Shown one piece after another: positions 53,584 to 62,954 of a stretch of 64,000 nt of DNA. A program made the position numbers and the translations under genes. The DNA comes from Butyrivibrio sp. INlla16 (GTDB taxonomy: Bacteria > Bacillota > Clostridia > Lachnospirales > Lachnospiraceae). Positions within the stretch are counted from its first letter, which is position 1, and each line of letters begins with the position of its first letter. The notes beneath the pieces were generated by a model. The model was given only the letters and a program-made list of their open reading frames with translations. It had not been told where the DNA came from and ran no database searches. The stretch is taken from the NCBI RefSeq assembly GCF_900104155.1, contig NZ_FMYB01000005.1:62001-126000 (forward strand). Direction: 5' to 3'.

Positions 53584-54660
53584 TTATTCAAGATTAAACT
53601 GAATTGTCTCCGTCCCCATATCACCAATGAGTCCGATAGATTCAACATTTTTAAGCTTTGAAGCATCCATCTGCTTTATAAGTACCATACTGAGCTTAGC
53701 GCCGGAAGGAATTGTTCCCTTGTAGGAACTAAGATCATTATCAAGCATAGTAACATTGGTATATCCGACATTTGTACCATTCAAAATGACCTGGAAATGG
53801 GGATTTGCTTTTTCCATATCCACGGAAACATCCATACCGCTCGTATTTGCAAGTCTAAAATTGAGAATAAGAAGTTTCTTACCCTGTGTAGCATTTATAA
53901 CAAAAATATCATCATTATCAGGATAAGTACCCGCTACACTATAGCCTGAATAGGTAAGGAAAATTCCCTTTGACAGTTCCTGTCTCATACCATCAACAGT
54001 CTTATCGGCTTCTGTGGAAGGAGCATCATTTTCGCTACTTTGCTCAGTTGTAATTTCGGTATTACTACTATCTTCAGGCAAAGGTTCCGCGATATCCTGA
54101 GTATCTTCCTCCGGCTTTGTTTCTGTTTCAAGTCCGGCGTTTTCTATTCCCTCATCAAGATCATCTCCGAACTTTTCAAGGAGAGAGTCAATATCATCTT
54201 TATTTTCCGTGTTACCGACATCAGTTTCGGGAGCAGTATCATTATTTAATGGTTCACCCTCATCATCTCCCTCGGGATTTTGCAATGGTTCATCAGTCTG
54301 CACAAGCTCAGTCTCAGTCTGACTTTCATCTACTGTCAGTGCCTCTCCGGAATCATCATTACCTTCTTCCTCTTCCGGAGTCTCGAGCATATTGGCTATT
54401 TTTTTGGCATTCTCAGCATCTCGCGCTGCCTTTTTAGCTTCTCTGTCCTCTTTTTGCATTTGCTTTTCGAGTTCAAGAGAGCTTAATGATGAAAGCTTTT
54501 CAACTCCGTTATTGGAGTTTTTCATCAAAACACTAACTGCATACTGAACAATCTGATCATGTTCCTCATCAGTCATTTCGGGAAATCCAGAACCGCACCC
54601 CGTAAGAAACATTCCCATTATGCAACCGGCTATTAAAGCTTTTAAACCACGTTTTTTCAT
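53584..54660 (-). CDS. Lipoprotein with long acidic linker and C-terminal beta-sandwich-like domain
   Basis: About 358 residues from the ATG at 54660 (GGAGG five bases before). A signal peptide ends in the lipobox LTGCGSG. A charged helical stretch (about 60-95, KQMQKEDREAKKAARDAENA) leads into a Glu/Asp/Thr-rich low-complexity linker to about residue 220. The last 130 residues look like a DUF4352/Ig-like domain (KKLLILNFRLANTSGMDVSV). It is probably membrane-tethered on the outer face. It follows the histidine kinase gene by 18 bases, so it may belong to the same envelope-sensing unit. Confidence 0.82.
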   Translation of the reverse strand: MKKRGLKALIAGCIMGMFLTGCGSGFPEMTDEEHDQIVQYAVSVLMKNSNNGVEKLSSLSSLELEKQMQKEDREAKKAARDAENAKKIANMLETPEEEEGNDDSGEALTVDESQTETELVQTDEPLQNPEGDDEGEPLNNDTAPETDVGNTENKDDIDSLLEKFGDDLDEGIENAGLETETKPEEDTQDIAEPLPEDSSNTEITTEQSSENDAPSTEADKTVDGMRQELSKGIFLTYSGYSVAGTYPDNDDIFVINATQGKKLLILNFRLANTSGMDVSVDMEKANPHFQVILNGTNVGYTNVTMLDNDLSSYKGTIPSGAKLSMVLIKQMDASKLKNVESIGLIGDMGTETIQFNLE

Positions 54661-54678
54661 AAACGCCTCCATAAGGTA

Positions 54679-56199
54679 TTACCTTGTTTCAAGCTCAAAC
54701 CAGAATTCAACACCATTGTTGTAATTGTTTACACCATACTCCTGATGCATGGATTCCATAATAGCTTTTACAATAGAAAGACCCACACCGCTTCCGCCAT
54801 ACTCGCGGGTTCTGGCCTTATCAACCTTATAAAATTTCTCCCAGATATGATCTATACTATCAGCCGGAATCGGTTCTCCGGTATTGAATACAGAAATCCT
54901 TACCTTATCGTCTTTTTGGGTAAGCTTTATTTCGATTATGCAATCACCGCTGATATGATTAAGAGCATTACTGTAATAATTCATCAAAACTTCTTCTGTC
55001 TTAAACTCATCAGCCCATACATATATCGGTGGATAATCCGACATTTGTACTGTCGCATTTTTCTGCTTCGTTAATATATCGGCAGATTTAACGTAATTCT
55101 TAATAGTTTCGGTGATATCAAAGCGCTCCATCTGCGCTACATCATTACCGAATTCAAGCTGATTAAGAGTAAGAAGCTTTTTGACAAGTACGTCCATCTT
55201 GGAAGCTTCATCTCTTATTACCTCGCAGTAGAAAGCCATACTTTCCGGATCATCTGTAATTCCTTCATCAAGTCCCTCCGCATACCCCTGTATAAGAGCA
55301 ATCGGAGTCTTAAGTTCATGAGATACGTTAGATAAAAATTCTCTTCGCATCTCATCAATTTCTTCCTTGTGAGCAATATCCTGTTTTAATTCGTTATTGG
55401 CCGTCTTAAGTTCTTTGATGGTGGCTTCAAGAGTCTCGGATAATTCATTTATGTTATCACCAAGAATATCGATTTCATTTGTATTTTTCTTACCACTCTT
55501 TGATTGATACTTCGCCTCAAAATTGAGGTTTTTCATCTCGTCTGAAATTCTTGTAAGCTGAAGAATCGGTTTTGTGATTCTGTTACTCAAATACAAAATA
55601 CTTATAGAACCTATAACAATTGCTATAAGACCAACATAAAGCATAAATCTGTTGGATATTCCTACACTCTCCCTTATTCCGGCGAGCGCGCTTCGAACCA
55701 TAACAATGTATCCGGTATCAATTACGCCCCAGATTTCAAGATATTCCGTATTAAGTCTCTTATCCGTCTCTATCTGAATTGTATAGAACTCAGTCTTCTC
55801 GATGATTCTCTTTTGCCCTACGACATCTGATGCCATAATGCTGTCACCGATAAGGTTATCCCATAAAATTCGAGCCATATAATCCGCATCGCTCGAGGAA
55901 GATTTTAGCATCTGTGAATCCGCATCAAGAACAACCAGCTCAATACCATAAGTATCGTATATGGATTGCAGCTCAATATCATATTCTTCTGTTGCAAAAC
56001 TGCCATCCGATGATGCCTCATTTATGCTGTTATAAGCTTTCTTTACAACTCCAAGCTGATGAGAAAGATATACTCTCTCAAGAAAGACCTGATTGATAAT
56101 TATTAGAAAAACTATCATACCGGTCATAACCAGCAGGAATAATATATTAAGCTCTGTCCTTAAGGAAAGTCTGACTTTCCTTTCATTTTCATTTGCCAA
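54679..56199 (-). CDS. Sensor histidine kinase
   Basis: 506 residues. TM1 (about 15-38), an extracytoplasmic domain (about 40-182), TM2 (about 184-205), HAMP (about 206-260) and HisKA with His294 in FLSNVSHELKTPIALIQGY. The HATPase domain has FYKVDKARTREYGGSGVGLSI. It should phosphorylate the adjacent OmpR-type regulator. The signal is unknown. The extracytoplasmic domain is Ser/Asp-rich. The gene order (regulator, kinase, lipoprotein) suggests that the lipoprotein modulates it. Confidence 0.94.
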   Translation of the reverse strand: MANENERKVRLSLRTELNILFLLVMTGMIVFLIIINQVFLERVYLSHQLGVVKKAYNSINEASSDGSFATEEYDIELQSIYDTYGIELVVLDADSQMLKSSSSDADYMARILWDNLIGDSIMASDVVGQKRIIEKTEFYTIQIETDKRLNTEYLEIWGVIDTGYIVMVRSALAGIRESVGISNRFMLYVGLIAIVIGSISILYLSNRITKPILQLTRISDEMKNLNFEAKYQSKSGKKNTNEIDILGDNINELSETLEATIKELKTANNELKQDIAHKEEIDEMRREFLSNVSHELKTPIALIQGYAEGLDEGITDDPESMAFYCEVIRDEASKMDVLVKKLLTLNQLEFGNDVAQMERFDITETIKNYVKSADILTKQKNATVQMSDYPPIYVWADEFKTEEVLMNYYSNALNHISGDCIIEIKLTQKDDKVRISVFNTGEPIPADSIDHIWEKFYKVDKARTREYGGSGVGLSIVKAIMESMHQEYGVNNYNNGVEFWFELETR

Positions 56200-56243
56200 T
56201 TCTTATTTCTCGTTTCTTATTGCTCTTAGAATTCTCAAAATCA

Positions 56244-56918
56244 TCAGACTTCAAATTTGTAGCCCATGCCCCAAATTGTTTTAATAAGGTCGCCCTTATC
56301 GCCCATTTTTCCGCGAAGTTTTTTAACATGGGTATCTATAGTTCTGGCATCCCCGAAATAATCATAGTTCCAGACATTATTAAGAATTTTCTCTCTTGAT
56401 AATGCTATGCCCTTATTTTCAATAAAGAATGTAAGAAGCTCAAATTCCTTAAACGAAAGCTCAATTTCCTTTCCATCAATCGAAACACTATGTGCTGCTT
56501 TATTTATCACAATTCCGCCTGCCTCAACAATCTCATCTGCACTTCCTTGTGAAGTTCGTCTCAGTATAGCTTCCACTCTTGCCACAAGAATTTTGGGACT
56601 GAAGGGTTTTCCTATATACTCATCAACCCCGAGCTCAAAGCCCTGGAGTTCATCTCTTTCCTCAGTCTTTGCTGTGAGCATAATTATCGGAACCTTAGAA
56701 TATTCCCTTACTTCCCTGCATACCTGCCAGCCATCCATCTTAGGCATCATGACATCAAGAATAATAAGCGCTATATCTTTTTGTTCATAAAAAATATCCA
56801 GCGCTTTCTGTCCGTCTTCAGCCTCTACAACATCAAAATTATTTTTAACAAGAAAGTCTCTTACGAGCTTCCTCATTCTTGCTTCATCATCTACTACTAA
56901 TATTTTCAGCTTATCCAT
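56244..56918 (-). CDS. OmpR/PhoB-family response regulator
   Basis: 224 residues. The receiver domain contains ILVVDDEARMRKL, the phospho-acceptor Asp55 in LIILDVMMPKMDGW, and Lys in FSPKILVARVEAI. The C-terminal winged helix includes LSFKEFELLTFFIENKG and IDTHVKKLRGKMG. It partners with the kinase 44 bases downstream. The targets are unknown; no repeated box was found in the window. Confidence 0.95.
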   Translation of the reverse strand: MDKLKILVVDDEARMRKLVRDFLVKNNFDVVEAEDGQKALDIFYEQKDIALIILDVMMPKMDGWQVCREVREYSKVPIIMLTAKTEERDELQGFELGVDEYIGKPFSPKILVARVEAILRRTSQGSADEIVEAGGIVINKAAHSVSIDGKEIELSFKEFELLTFFIENKGIALSREKILNNVWNYDYFGDARTIDTHVKKLRGKMGDKGDLIKTIWGMGYKFEV

Positions 56919-56974
56919 TTTTTAGCCCTCCGGAAATAATGATATACGCATATTGTGTCCATTTTGTTTCCGTT

Positions 56975-57640
56975 TTATTCGGATTCATCAATATCTATAT
57001 CTTTTCCGTAATCTGTATCATCCTGAATTTTAAGATCGCGTTCCTTTATTCTTACTGCTTTTTCTCGTTCTTTTAAAGAATCCTCCCACTCGGCATAGCG
57101 GTTGGTAACATTCTGCTTGTAATTGATAATATTGTCGCTTTCAGCTGATAACGCGATAAAAAACATTGCAATAACCATAGCAAGCAAAATGAGGTTCATA
57201 ACACCCATTACAAAAACTACAGCTTTTACATTCTTTTTCTTTTTGGGCGGTGGCGGTGTGATATACTGACGCGGATGATATTCATCCTTCAAATCAACCT
57301 TGGTTATTTTTAAATTGATCGGAATGGGTATCAGATCTTCTTCCTTTACTCCTGCACCAATCAATTTGTCGCGCAATTTTGCAAGGTAATACCACCCAAT
57401 AGGTGTTGAAAAAATCTTGTTTGTTATAGCTTTCTCATAAACGGCTTCAAGATCTGAAACCTTTGTCGAATGAATCTTTTTCCCGATAATTTCTATCTTC
57501 TGTTTATCAAGTTCAGCCTTTTTTACATCCTCAGCAGATAGAAATTCGTAACCATCCACAACAAGATTTTCCGGTTCCTTTTGGGGAACGTCTGCATTCT
57601 CCGCTTCGCTTTTTACTTCGTCAACTTTTTCATCTGCCAT
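56975..57640 (-). CDS. Single-pass membrane protein of unknown function
   Basis: About 221 residues from the ATG at 57640, chosen for GGAGAAGG at six bases. An acidic start leads to a helical, Lys-rich region (about 35-95). Then come PITTL-like turns and the proline run ITPPPPKKKKN before one membrane helix (about 140-165, FVMGVMNLILLAMVIAMFF). A charged coiled coil follows (RYAEWEDSLKEREKAVRIKE). Not recognised. It overlaps the end of the debranching-enzyme gene by 11 bases and precedes the two-component system, so it is probably co-transcribed with both. Confidence 0.8.
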   Translation of the reverse strand: MADEKVDEVKSEAENADVPQKEPENLVVDGYEFLSAEDVKKAELDKQKIEIIGKKIHSTKVSDLEAVYEKAITNKIFSTPIGWYYLAKLRDKLIGAGVKEEDLIPIPINLKITKVDLKDEYHPRQYITPPPPKKKKNVKAVVFVMGVMNLILLAMVIAMFFIALSAESDNIINYKQNVTNRYAEWEDSLKEREKAVRIKERDLKIQDDTDYGKDIDIDESE

Positions 57641-59846
57641 AGCCTTCTCCATACGCAGCTATAAAAACGCTAACACTTCTTGCCTTTAACCGCCAATTCG
57701 GTACCGGCAGCGGCTTAGGTCTATTGTTAAAATATCTCTTATCCTCGGCTGCCGTATCAACAACAAGTGTCCAATAAGCTCCTTCCGGCGGTTCCGGAAG
57801 TGTAATCTGTATATCTTCCCAAAATACATTTACAGACATAAGAACTACGTCGTCATGGCCTTTTTTTCTGATAAATCCGGCAAACATAATGCTTATTACT
57901 TTTGTATTATCATTTATATCCGTGTGATATGGATGATCCGTAAATACTGAAATATGTGGAAGTCCTGACATTGCCGGCTTCAGATCTTTACGTATACAAG
58001 GGTGTTTTCTTCTAAACTGAATCATATCCCTGTAAAAGTCAAAATACTGTCTGTTTTTAGTAAAAAGATCCCAATTAAGCCATGAAACTTCATTATCCTG
58101 GCAATATGCATTATTATTTCCAAACTGAGTATTGCCGAATTCATCACCGGCAAGAATCATCGGGGTGCCGCGGCTGCACATAAGTACTGTTATTGCATTT
58201 CTCATCATTTTAAAACGAAGGTCATTTATTGCAGGATCATCTGTTTCACCTTCAACTCCGCAGTTCCAGCTTCTGTTATCATTGGCACCGTCAGAATTAT
58301 TCCAGCCGTTCGCTTCGTTATGCTTTTCGTTGTAAGCAAACATGTCATATAAAGTAAATCCATCATGACAGGTTATGAAGTTTACAGAAGAATCATATCC
58401 CGCATAATTTCTGCCATACATATCCATAGAGCCTGTTATTCTGCAAACAGCCTCCGGAGCAGCCCAATATTCACCTTTAAGGAATGATCTGATACTGTCC
58501 CTGTATCTTCCATTCCACTCAGCCCATCTGCCCCAGGAAGGGAACGAACCAACCTGGTACATACCTCCTGCATCCCAGGCCTCGGCTATAAGCTTTACGT
58601 CACCGAGAATCGGATCGAATGCAAGGCGCTGCAAAAGCGGAGGCGCCTCCATAGGTGCTCCGTTTTGATCTCTTCCAAGAATACTTGCAAGGTCAAATCT
58701 AAAACCATCAACCTTGTATTCCTCGACCCAATAATGCAGGCACTCAACTATCATCTGCTGTACCATAGGGTGATTACAGTTCAAGGTATTTCCGCATCCA
58801 CTGAAATTATAATAATCACCGTCGGGAGTAAGCATGTAATAAATATTATTGTCAAATCCTTTAAAGGAAATGAATGGACCGTTCTTATTGCCCTCTGCCG
58901 TATGGTTGAAAACAACATCAAGAATTACTTCAATGCCGTTTTCCTTAAGGAGCTTTATCATCTCCCTTAATTCAAAGCCTTCCTTGTTATATTCCTCTGT
59001 CGAAGCATAGCTTGTGTTGGGAGCAAAAAAACTTACGGTATTATATCCCCAGTAATCAAGCAAAGTCCTTCCATTTACAACTCTCTTATCTCTTGTTTCA
59101 TCAAATTCAAAAATAGGCATAAGTTCAAGGGCTGTTACCCCAAGTCTTTTCAGGTAATCAACCTTTTCCATGATACCGGCAAATGAACCTCTGCACTTAA
59201 TGCCCGATGATTCGTCCATGGTGAATCCTCTTACATGCATTTCATATATAATAGAATCACTCATTGGAGTCTTAAGCCAGCTTGTTTCGCCCCAATCAAA
59301 GTCATTTCGTACAACTCTTGCTCTGTAAGCTTCCTCAAATTTTATTGTCTGCCCCCACACTCTTTGACCCGCAACAGCTTTTGCATAGGGATCAAGTAGC
59401 ACGTGGTTATAATCAAACAAAAGTCCCTTTTCTTCATCCCAAGGACCGTCTATTCTGTACGCATATTCCATGTTTTCAACCTGAAGGCCGAAAACAAGCA
59501 TTGAATGAACTTTTCCTATTCTGTAATTGTCCGGGAAATTAAGAGAAACGAAGGGTCTTTCTTCGCCTCTGTGATAAAGAAGGAGCGTTACTTTAGTAGC
59601 TCCGTTTGAGTATACAGTAAAATTAACGCCATCAGGCATAATTGTGGCGCCATTAATATCATAATATCCGGGACGAACCCTGAAACCGTTAATAGTATCA
59701 GAAGCTACTAACTGTCTGTTCTCACTGGATTTTCTATTGTCCCTGATATGAACATATCCAAAATTATTCTGTTTTGGTCTTTGTCTTCTAAATTCAGTCA
59801 TATATAAAATTGTATGAAGCAAAAGCTCCGAACCCCTCATTTTCAT
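57630..59846 (-). CDS. GlgX/isoamylase-type glycogen debranching enzyme
   Basis: 738 residues: an N-terminal CBM48 (about 55-150, GVNFTVYSNGATKVTLLLY), a GH13_11 barrel and a C-terminal beta domain. Catalytic residues are intact: VDGFRFDLASILG (nucleophile Asp), LIAEAWDAGG (Glu) and NFITCHDGFTLYDM (His-Asp). ILDVVFNHTAEGN is region I. It hydrolyses alpha-1,6 branches of glycogen or starch. The first approximately 50 residues are unusual (basic, Gln/Asn-rich) and the start is uncertain: neither the first ATG nor one 15 codons later has a good ribosome site. Its last codons overlap the next gene. Confidence 0.92.
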   Translation of the reverse strand: MKMRGSELLLHTILYMTEFRRQRPKQNNFGYVHIRDNRKSSENRQLVASDTINGFRVRPGYYDINGATIMPDGVNFTVYSNGATKVTLLLYHRGEERPFVSLNFPDNYRIGKVHSMLVFGLQVENMEYAYRIDGPWDEEKGLLFDYNHVLLDPYAKAVAGQRVWGQTIKFEEAYRARVVRNDFDWGETSWLKTPMSDSIIYEMHVRGFTMDESSGIKCRGSFAGIMEKVDYLKRLGVTALELMPIFEFDETRDKRVVNGRTLLDYWGYNTVSFFAPNTSYASTEEYNKEGFELREMIKLLKENGIEVILDVVFNHTAEGNKNGPFISFKGFDNNIYYMLTPDGDYYNFSGCGNTLNCNHPMVQQMIVECLHYWVEEYKVDGFRFDLASILGRDQNGAPMEAPPLLQRLAFDPILGDVKLIAEAWDAGGMYQVGSFPSWGRWAEWNGRYRDSIRSFLKGEYWAAPEAVCRITGSMDMYGRNYAGYDSSVNFITCHDGFTLYDMFAYNEKHNEANGWNNSDGANDNRSWNCGVEGETDDPAINDLRFKMMRNAITVLMCSRGTPMILAGDEFGNTQFGNNNAYCQDNEVSWLNWDLFTKNRQYFDFYRDMIQFRRKHPCIRKDLKPAMSGLPHISVFTDHPYHTDINDNTKVISIMFAGFIRKKGHDDVVLMSVNVFWEDIQITLPEPPEGAYWTLVVDTAAEDKRYFNNRPKPLPVPNWRLKARSVSVFIAAYGEGYGR

Positions 59847-59890
59847 AGAATCTAAAAAATCCCAATAAAATACTATCTTAATTTTACCAT

Positions 59891-59938
59891 AAAAAACAAA
59901 AAAATGGACAGATATTCGATAATGAATATCTGTCCATT
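59891..59938 (-). terminator. Strong terminator after oadA
   Basis: A perfect 15-bp stem (AATGGACAGATATTC and its complement, 6-base loop) followed on the minus strand by TTTTTTTGTTTTTT. It closes the Na+-pump locus about 28 bases after the oadA stop. Confidence 0.96.
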
Positions 59939-59965
59939 GATACTTTATTAAGTATTATTGGTTGG

Positions 59966-61366
59966 TCAAGCAGGATATGCACCGTTCTTAGTGTCGGCAG
60001 CTGAAAGATCAACCTTCTCCTGCTGTGCAAGACGATATTTGAAGAAATCAGTAGCAACCTGAGGGAACAGAGCATAGGACAAAACGTCCTCATCCTGCTG
60101 CTTCCACTGCTTAACATCCTCTTCGAACTTAGGAAGACCGGGAGCAAGCTTATCTGCAGGTCTGCATGTGATAACTTCTCTGTCACCGATGATCTTCTTC
60201 TGAACTTCAGGATTGAAAGGCTTGATTGTCTTACCATACTCACCTGCAAGAAGGTCTTTAGTCTGGTCAGTAGCAACCTTATATCTCTCACCCATAAGCA
60301 CATTCATAACAGCCTGAGTACCAACGATCTGTGAAGAAGGTGTAACAAGCGGAGGCTCACCGAAGTCCTTACGAACCTGAGGAATCTCCTCAAGCACTGT
60401 ATTGTACTTATCGCTTGCATTCTGCTCTTTAAGCTGGCTAACCATGTTGGAAAGCATACCGCCGGGAACCTGATACATAAGAGTCTTAATGTTTACACCG
60501 AGAACCTTAGCATCCATAAGTCCGCTCTGGAGGCACTCTTCTCTGTAAGGTCTGAAGTAATCAGCAACCTCAGCAAGAAGCTTCTGATCAAGACCTGTGT
60601 CGAATTCCTGACCCTTGAAGGCCTCAACCATAACCTCTGTTGCAGGCTGTGATGTACCAAGTGCGAAAGGTGAAATAGCGCAGTCGATGATATCAACTCC
60701 TGCCTCTGCAGCCTTCATATATGTCATACTTGCAACACCGGAAGTGTAATGAGTATGAAGATCGATAGGAAGGCTTGTAGCGCTCTTGAGAGCCTTAACA
60801 AGCTTCTCTGCCTCGTAAGGAAGAAGAAGTCCTGCCATATCCTTGATACAGATGGAATCTGCACCCATTGACTCGATTTCTTTAGCGATGTTCATCCAGT
60901 ACTCTTCTGTATAAGCATCACCAAGTGTATAAGCAAGAGCGATCTGAGCGTGGCCGCCCTCTTTCTTTGTAGCCTTAACTGATGTCTCAAGGTTACGAAG
61001 GTCATTCAGACAGTCAAAAATACGGATAATATCAATACCGTTAGCGATTGACTTCTGTACGAAATATTCAACTACGTCATCAGGATAATGCTTGTAACCA
61101 AGGATATTCTGACCACGAAGAAGCATCTGAAGCTTTGTGTTCTTGAAACCATCTCTGAGTTTACGAAGTCTCTCCCACGGATCCTCTTTAAGGAATCTCA
61201 TGGAAGCATCAAATGTTGCGCCTCCCCAGCACTCAACTGAGTTATAACCAATCTTATCCATCGTAGGGATAATGGGAAGCATAAGCTCTGTAGGCATTCT
61301 GGTTGCAATCAGTGACTGATGTGCATCACGCAGAACTGTCTCTGTAATCTTAATTGGCTTTGCCAT
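59966..61366 (-). CDS. oadA: Oxaloacetate decarboxylase alpha / transcarboxylase 5S-like carboxyltransferase, without biotin domain
   Basis: 466 residues. The barrel begins KITETVLRDAHQSLIATRMP (metal and substrate site); VECWGGATFDASMRFL, FDCLNDLRNL and the Lys-containing ICIKDMAGLL follow. HTHYTSG supplies metal-binding histidines. The C-terminal helical domain ends at AADTKNGAYPA, with no biotin-carrier domain, as in the 5S subunit of transcarboxylase. It moves CO2 between oxaloacetate/pyruvate and biotin on the separate carrier encoded two genes upstream. It follows oadB by 21 bases. Confidence 0.94.
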   Translation of the reverse strand: MAKPIKITETVLRDAHQSLIATRMPTELMLPIIPTMDKIGYNSVECWGGATFDASMRFLKEDPWERLRKLRDGFKNTKLQMLLRGQNILGYKHYPDDVVEYFVQKSIANGIDIIRIFDCLNDLRNLETSVKATKKEGGHAQIALAYTLGDAYTEEYWMNIAKEIESMGADSICIKDMAGLLLPYEAEKLVKALKSATSLPIDLHTHYTSGVASMTYMKAAEAGVDIIDCAISPFALGTSQPATEVMVEAFKGQEFDTGLDQKLLAEVADYFRPYREECLQSGLMDAKVLGVNIKTLMYQVPGGMLSNMVSQLKEQNASDKYNTVLEEIPQVRKDFGEPPLVTPSSQIVGTQAVMNVLMGERYKVATDQTKDLLAGEYGKTIKPFNPEVQKKIIGDREVITCRPADKLAPGLPKFEEDVKQWKQQDEDVLSYALFPQVATDFFKYRLAQQEKVDLSAADTKNGAYPA

Positions 61367-61387
61367 AATTAGTTCTCCTTTTCCGAA

Positions 61388-62539
61388 TTAGAATACTCCA
61401 AATACCGCCATAAATGTTCCGGCAACGACTGCGGTACCTACGACACCTGCAACGTTGGGACCCATAGCATGCATGAGAAGGAAGTTGCTGGGATCATACT
61501 CTGCACCAACCTTCTGTGAAACTCTGGCTGCCATCGGAACAGCTGAAACTCCGGCAGAACCTACAAGAGGATTAACCTTACCACCTGTAAGAACGCACAT
61601 CAGTTTACCAAACAGACATCCTGCGGCAGTACCGATAACGAATGCAATAAGACCAAGAACAACGATCTTAATTGTTGTGATATTAAGGAATGCCTCAGCA
61701 CTTGTTGTAGCACCTACTGAAGTACCCAGCATAATAACTACGATATACATAAGAGCATTGGAAGCTGTCTCCTGGAGCTGACGAACAACGCCACTCTCGC
61801 GGAAAAGGTTACCAAGCATAAGCATACCGATAAGGGGTGCTGTTGTAGGAAGAATCATACTTACAACTATTGTAACGATGATAGGGAAGAGAATCTTCTC
61901 AAGCTTTGATACCGGACGCAGCTGCTGCATGCGGATCTTTCTCTCCTTCTCAGTTGTAAGAAGCTTCATAACAGGGGGCTGAATAATCGGCACAAGTGAC
62001 ATGTAGGAATATGCAGCCACGGCAATCGGACCAAGGATTGTGGTCTGATTAAGCTTTGTAGCAAGGAAGATAGATGTAGGGCCATCTGCTCCTCCGATGA
62101 TTGAAATAGCTGCAGCCTGCTGATCGTTAAAGCCCATGGCAATAGCCATAAAGTAAGCTGAAAAGATACCAAACTGAGCAGCTGCTCCCATAAGGAAGCT
62201 CTTAGGGTTGGCAATGAGGGGACCGAAGTCTGTCATCGCACCAACACCCATAAAGATAAGTGACGGCATGATTGCCCACTCATCAAGCAGGTAGAAATAA
62301 TACAAAAGTCCGCCTACACCATTGGATGACTTATCAATAGAAAGCATAATATCCGGATAGATATTAACCAAAAGCATACCGAAGGAGATAGGCACCAAAA
62401 GAAGTGGTTCGAAGTCTTTGGCAATTGCAAGATACATAAAAATCAATGCTACGACAACCATTATATAGTTACCGGGAGTCATTGTTGTAAATGCAGTTTG
62501 CTGCCAGAGATTCGATAATGTGTTTACAATGTAATCCAT
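61388..62539 (-). CDS. oadB: Na+-translocating decarboxylase beta subunit
   Basis: 383 residues, about nine membrane helices. The family's membrane motif GGADGPTSIFLATK contains Asp152, needed for Na+ and carboxybiotin handling. A second repeat-like region with GLPM-type helices and NPLVGSAGVSAVPMAARVSQ is also conserved. It decarboxylates carboxybiotin and exports two Na+. It serves oxaloacetate, methylmalonyl-CoA or glutaconyl-CoA decarboxylases alike. The start follows GGAGGTCG closely. Confidence 0.95.
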   Translation of the reverse strand: MDYIVNTLSNLWQQTAFTTMTPGNYIMVVVALIFMYLAIAKDFEPLLLVPISFGMLLVNIYPDIMLSIDKSSNGVGGLLYYFYLLDEWAIMPSLIFMGVGAMTDFGPLIANPKSFLMGAAAQFGIFSAYFMAIAMGFNDQQAAAISIIGGADGPTSIFLATKLNQTTILGPIAVAAYSYMSLVPIIQPPVMKLLTTEKERKIRMQQLRPVSKLEKILFPIIVTIVVSMILPTTAPLIGMLMLGNLFRESGVVRQLQETASNALMYIVVIMLGTSVGATTSAEAFLNITTIKIVVLGLIAFVIGTAAGCLFGKLMCVLTGGKVNPLVGSAGVSAVPMAARVSQKVGAEYDPSNFLLMHAMGPNVAGVVGTAVVAGTFMAVFGVF

Positions 62540-62568
62540 TTAACGACCTCCGTGAGTCTCTCCTAAAA

Positions 62569-62928
62569 TTAGTTCATTGTTGCAACAACGCCGCCGGCCT
62601 CAACTGCATCGCCTACTGCAACGTCGATACTTGCGATAGTTCCATCCTGAGGAGCTACCATAGGAATCTCCATCTTCATAGATTCCATAACAACAACAGC
62701 ATCACCCTTCTTAACAGCCTGGCCTACAGATGCCTCAATCTTAAGAACCTTACCTGCTGCACCGGCAGTTACCTTTACGCCGCCTGCGCCAGCGCTTGCC
62801 TTCTTTGCAGGTGCTGCGGGAGCCTTGGGAGCTGCTACGGGAGCTGCTGCAGGAGCAGCGCCGCCTGCGCCTTCTTCTACGGTTACATCATATACGTTTC
62901 CGTTAACGGTAATTGTATAATTTTTCAT
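62569..62928 (-). CDS. Biotin carboxyl carrier protein of the Na+ pump
   Basis: 119 residues. A short N-terminal strand region (KNYTITVNGNVYDVTVEEG), an Ala/Pro-rich flexible linker (about 22-48) and a biotinyl domain with VMESMKMEIPM, where Lys85 is biotinylated. It matches the 1.3S/MmdC/GcdC type. It shuttles CO2 between the carboxyltransferase(s) and OadB. It lies between the OadG-like gene and oadB. Confidence 0.95.
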   Translation of the reverse strand: MKNYTITVNGNVYDVTVEEGAGGAAPAAAPVAAPKAPAAPAKKASAGAGGVKVTAGAAGKVLKIEASVGQAVKKGDAVVVMESMKMEIPMVAPQDGTIASIDVAVGDAVEAGGVVATMN

Positions 62929-62954
62929 TATCTATATCCTCCTAAATATTAGCC

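Noticed and set aside
51530..53590. Target-site duplication flanking the IS
   Set aside because: Flanks are both AT-rich and share short runs (TATAAAA, ATTATAAAA), but no exact repeat of a fixed length abuts the ends. I cannot call one.
57630..59846. Second degenerate GH13 protein
   Set aside because: Checked because of the GlgB-like case: the Asp, Glu and His-Asp catalytic motifs are all present, so this debranching enzyme looks active. The same holds for the amylase at 27020.
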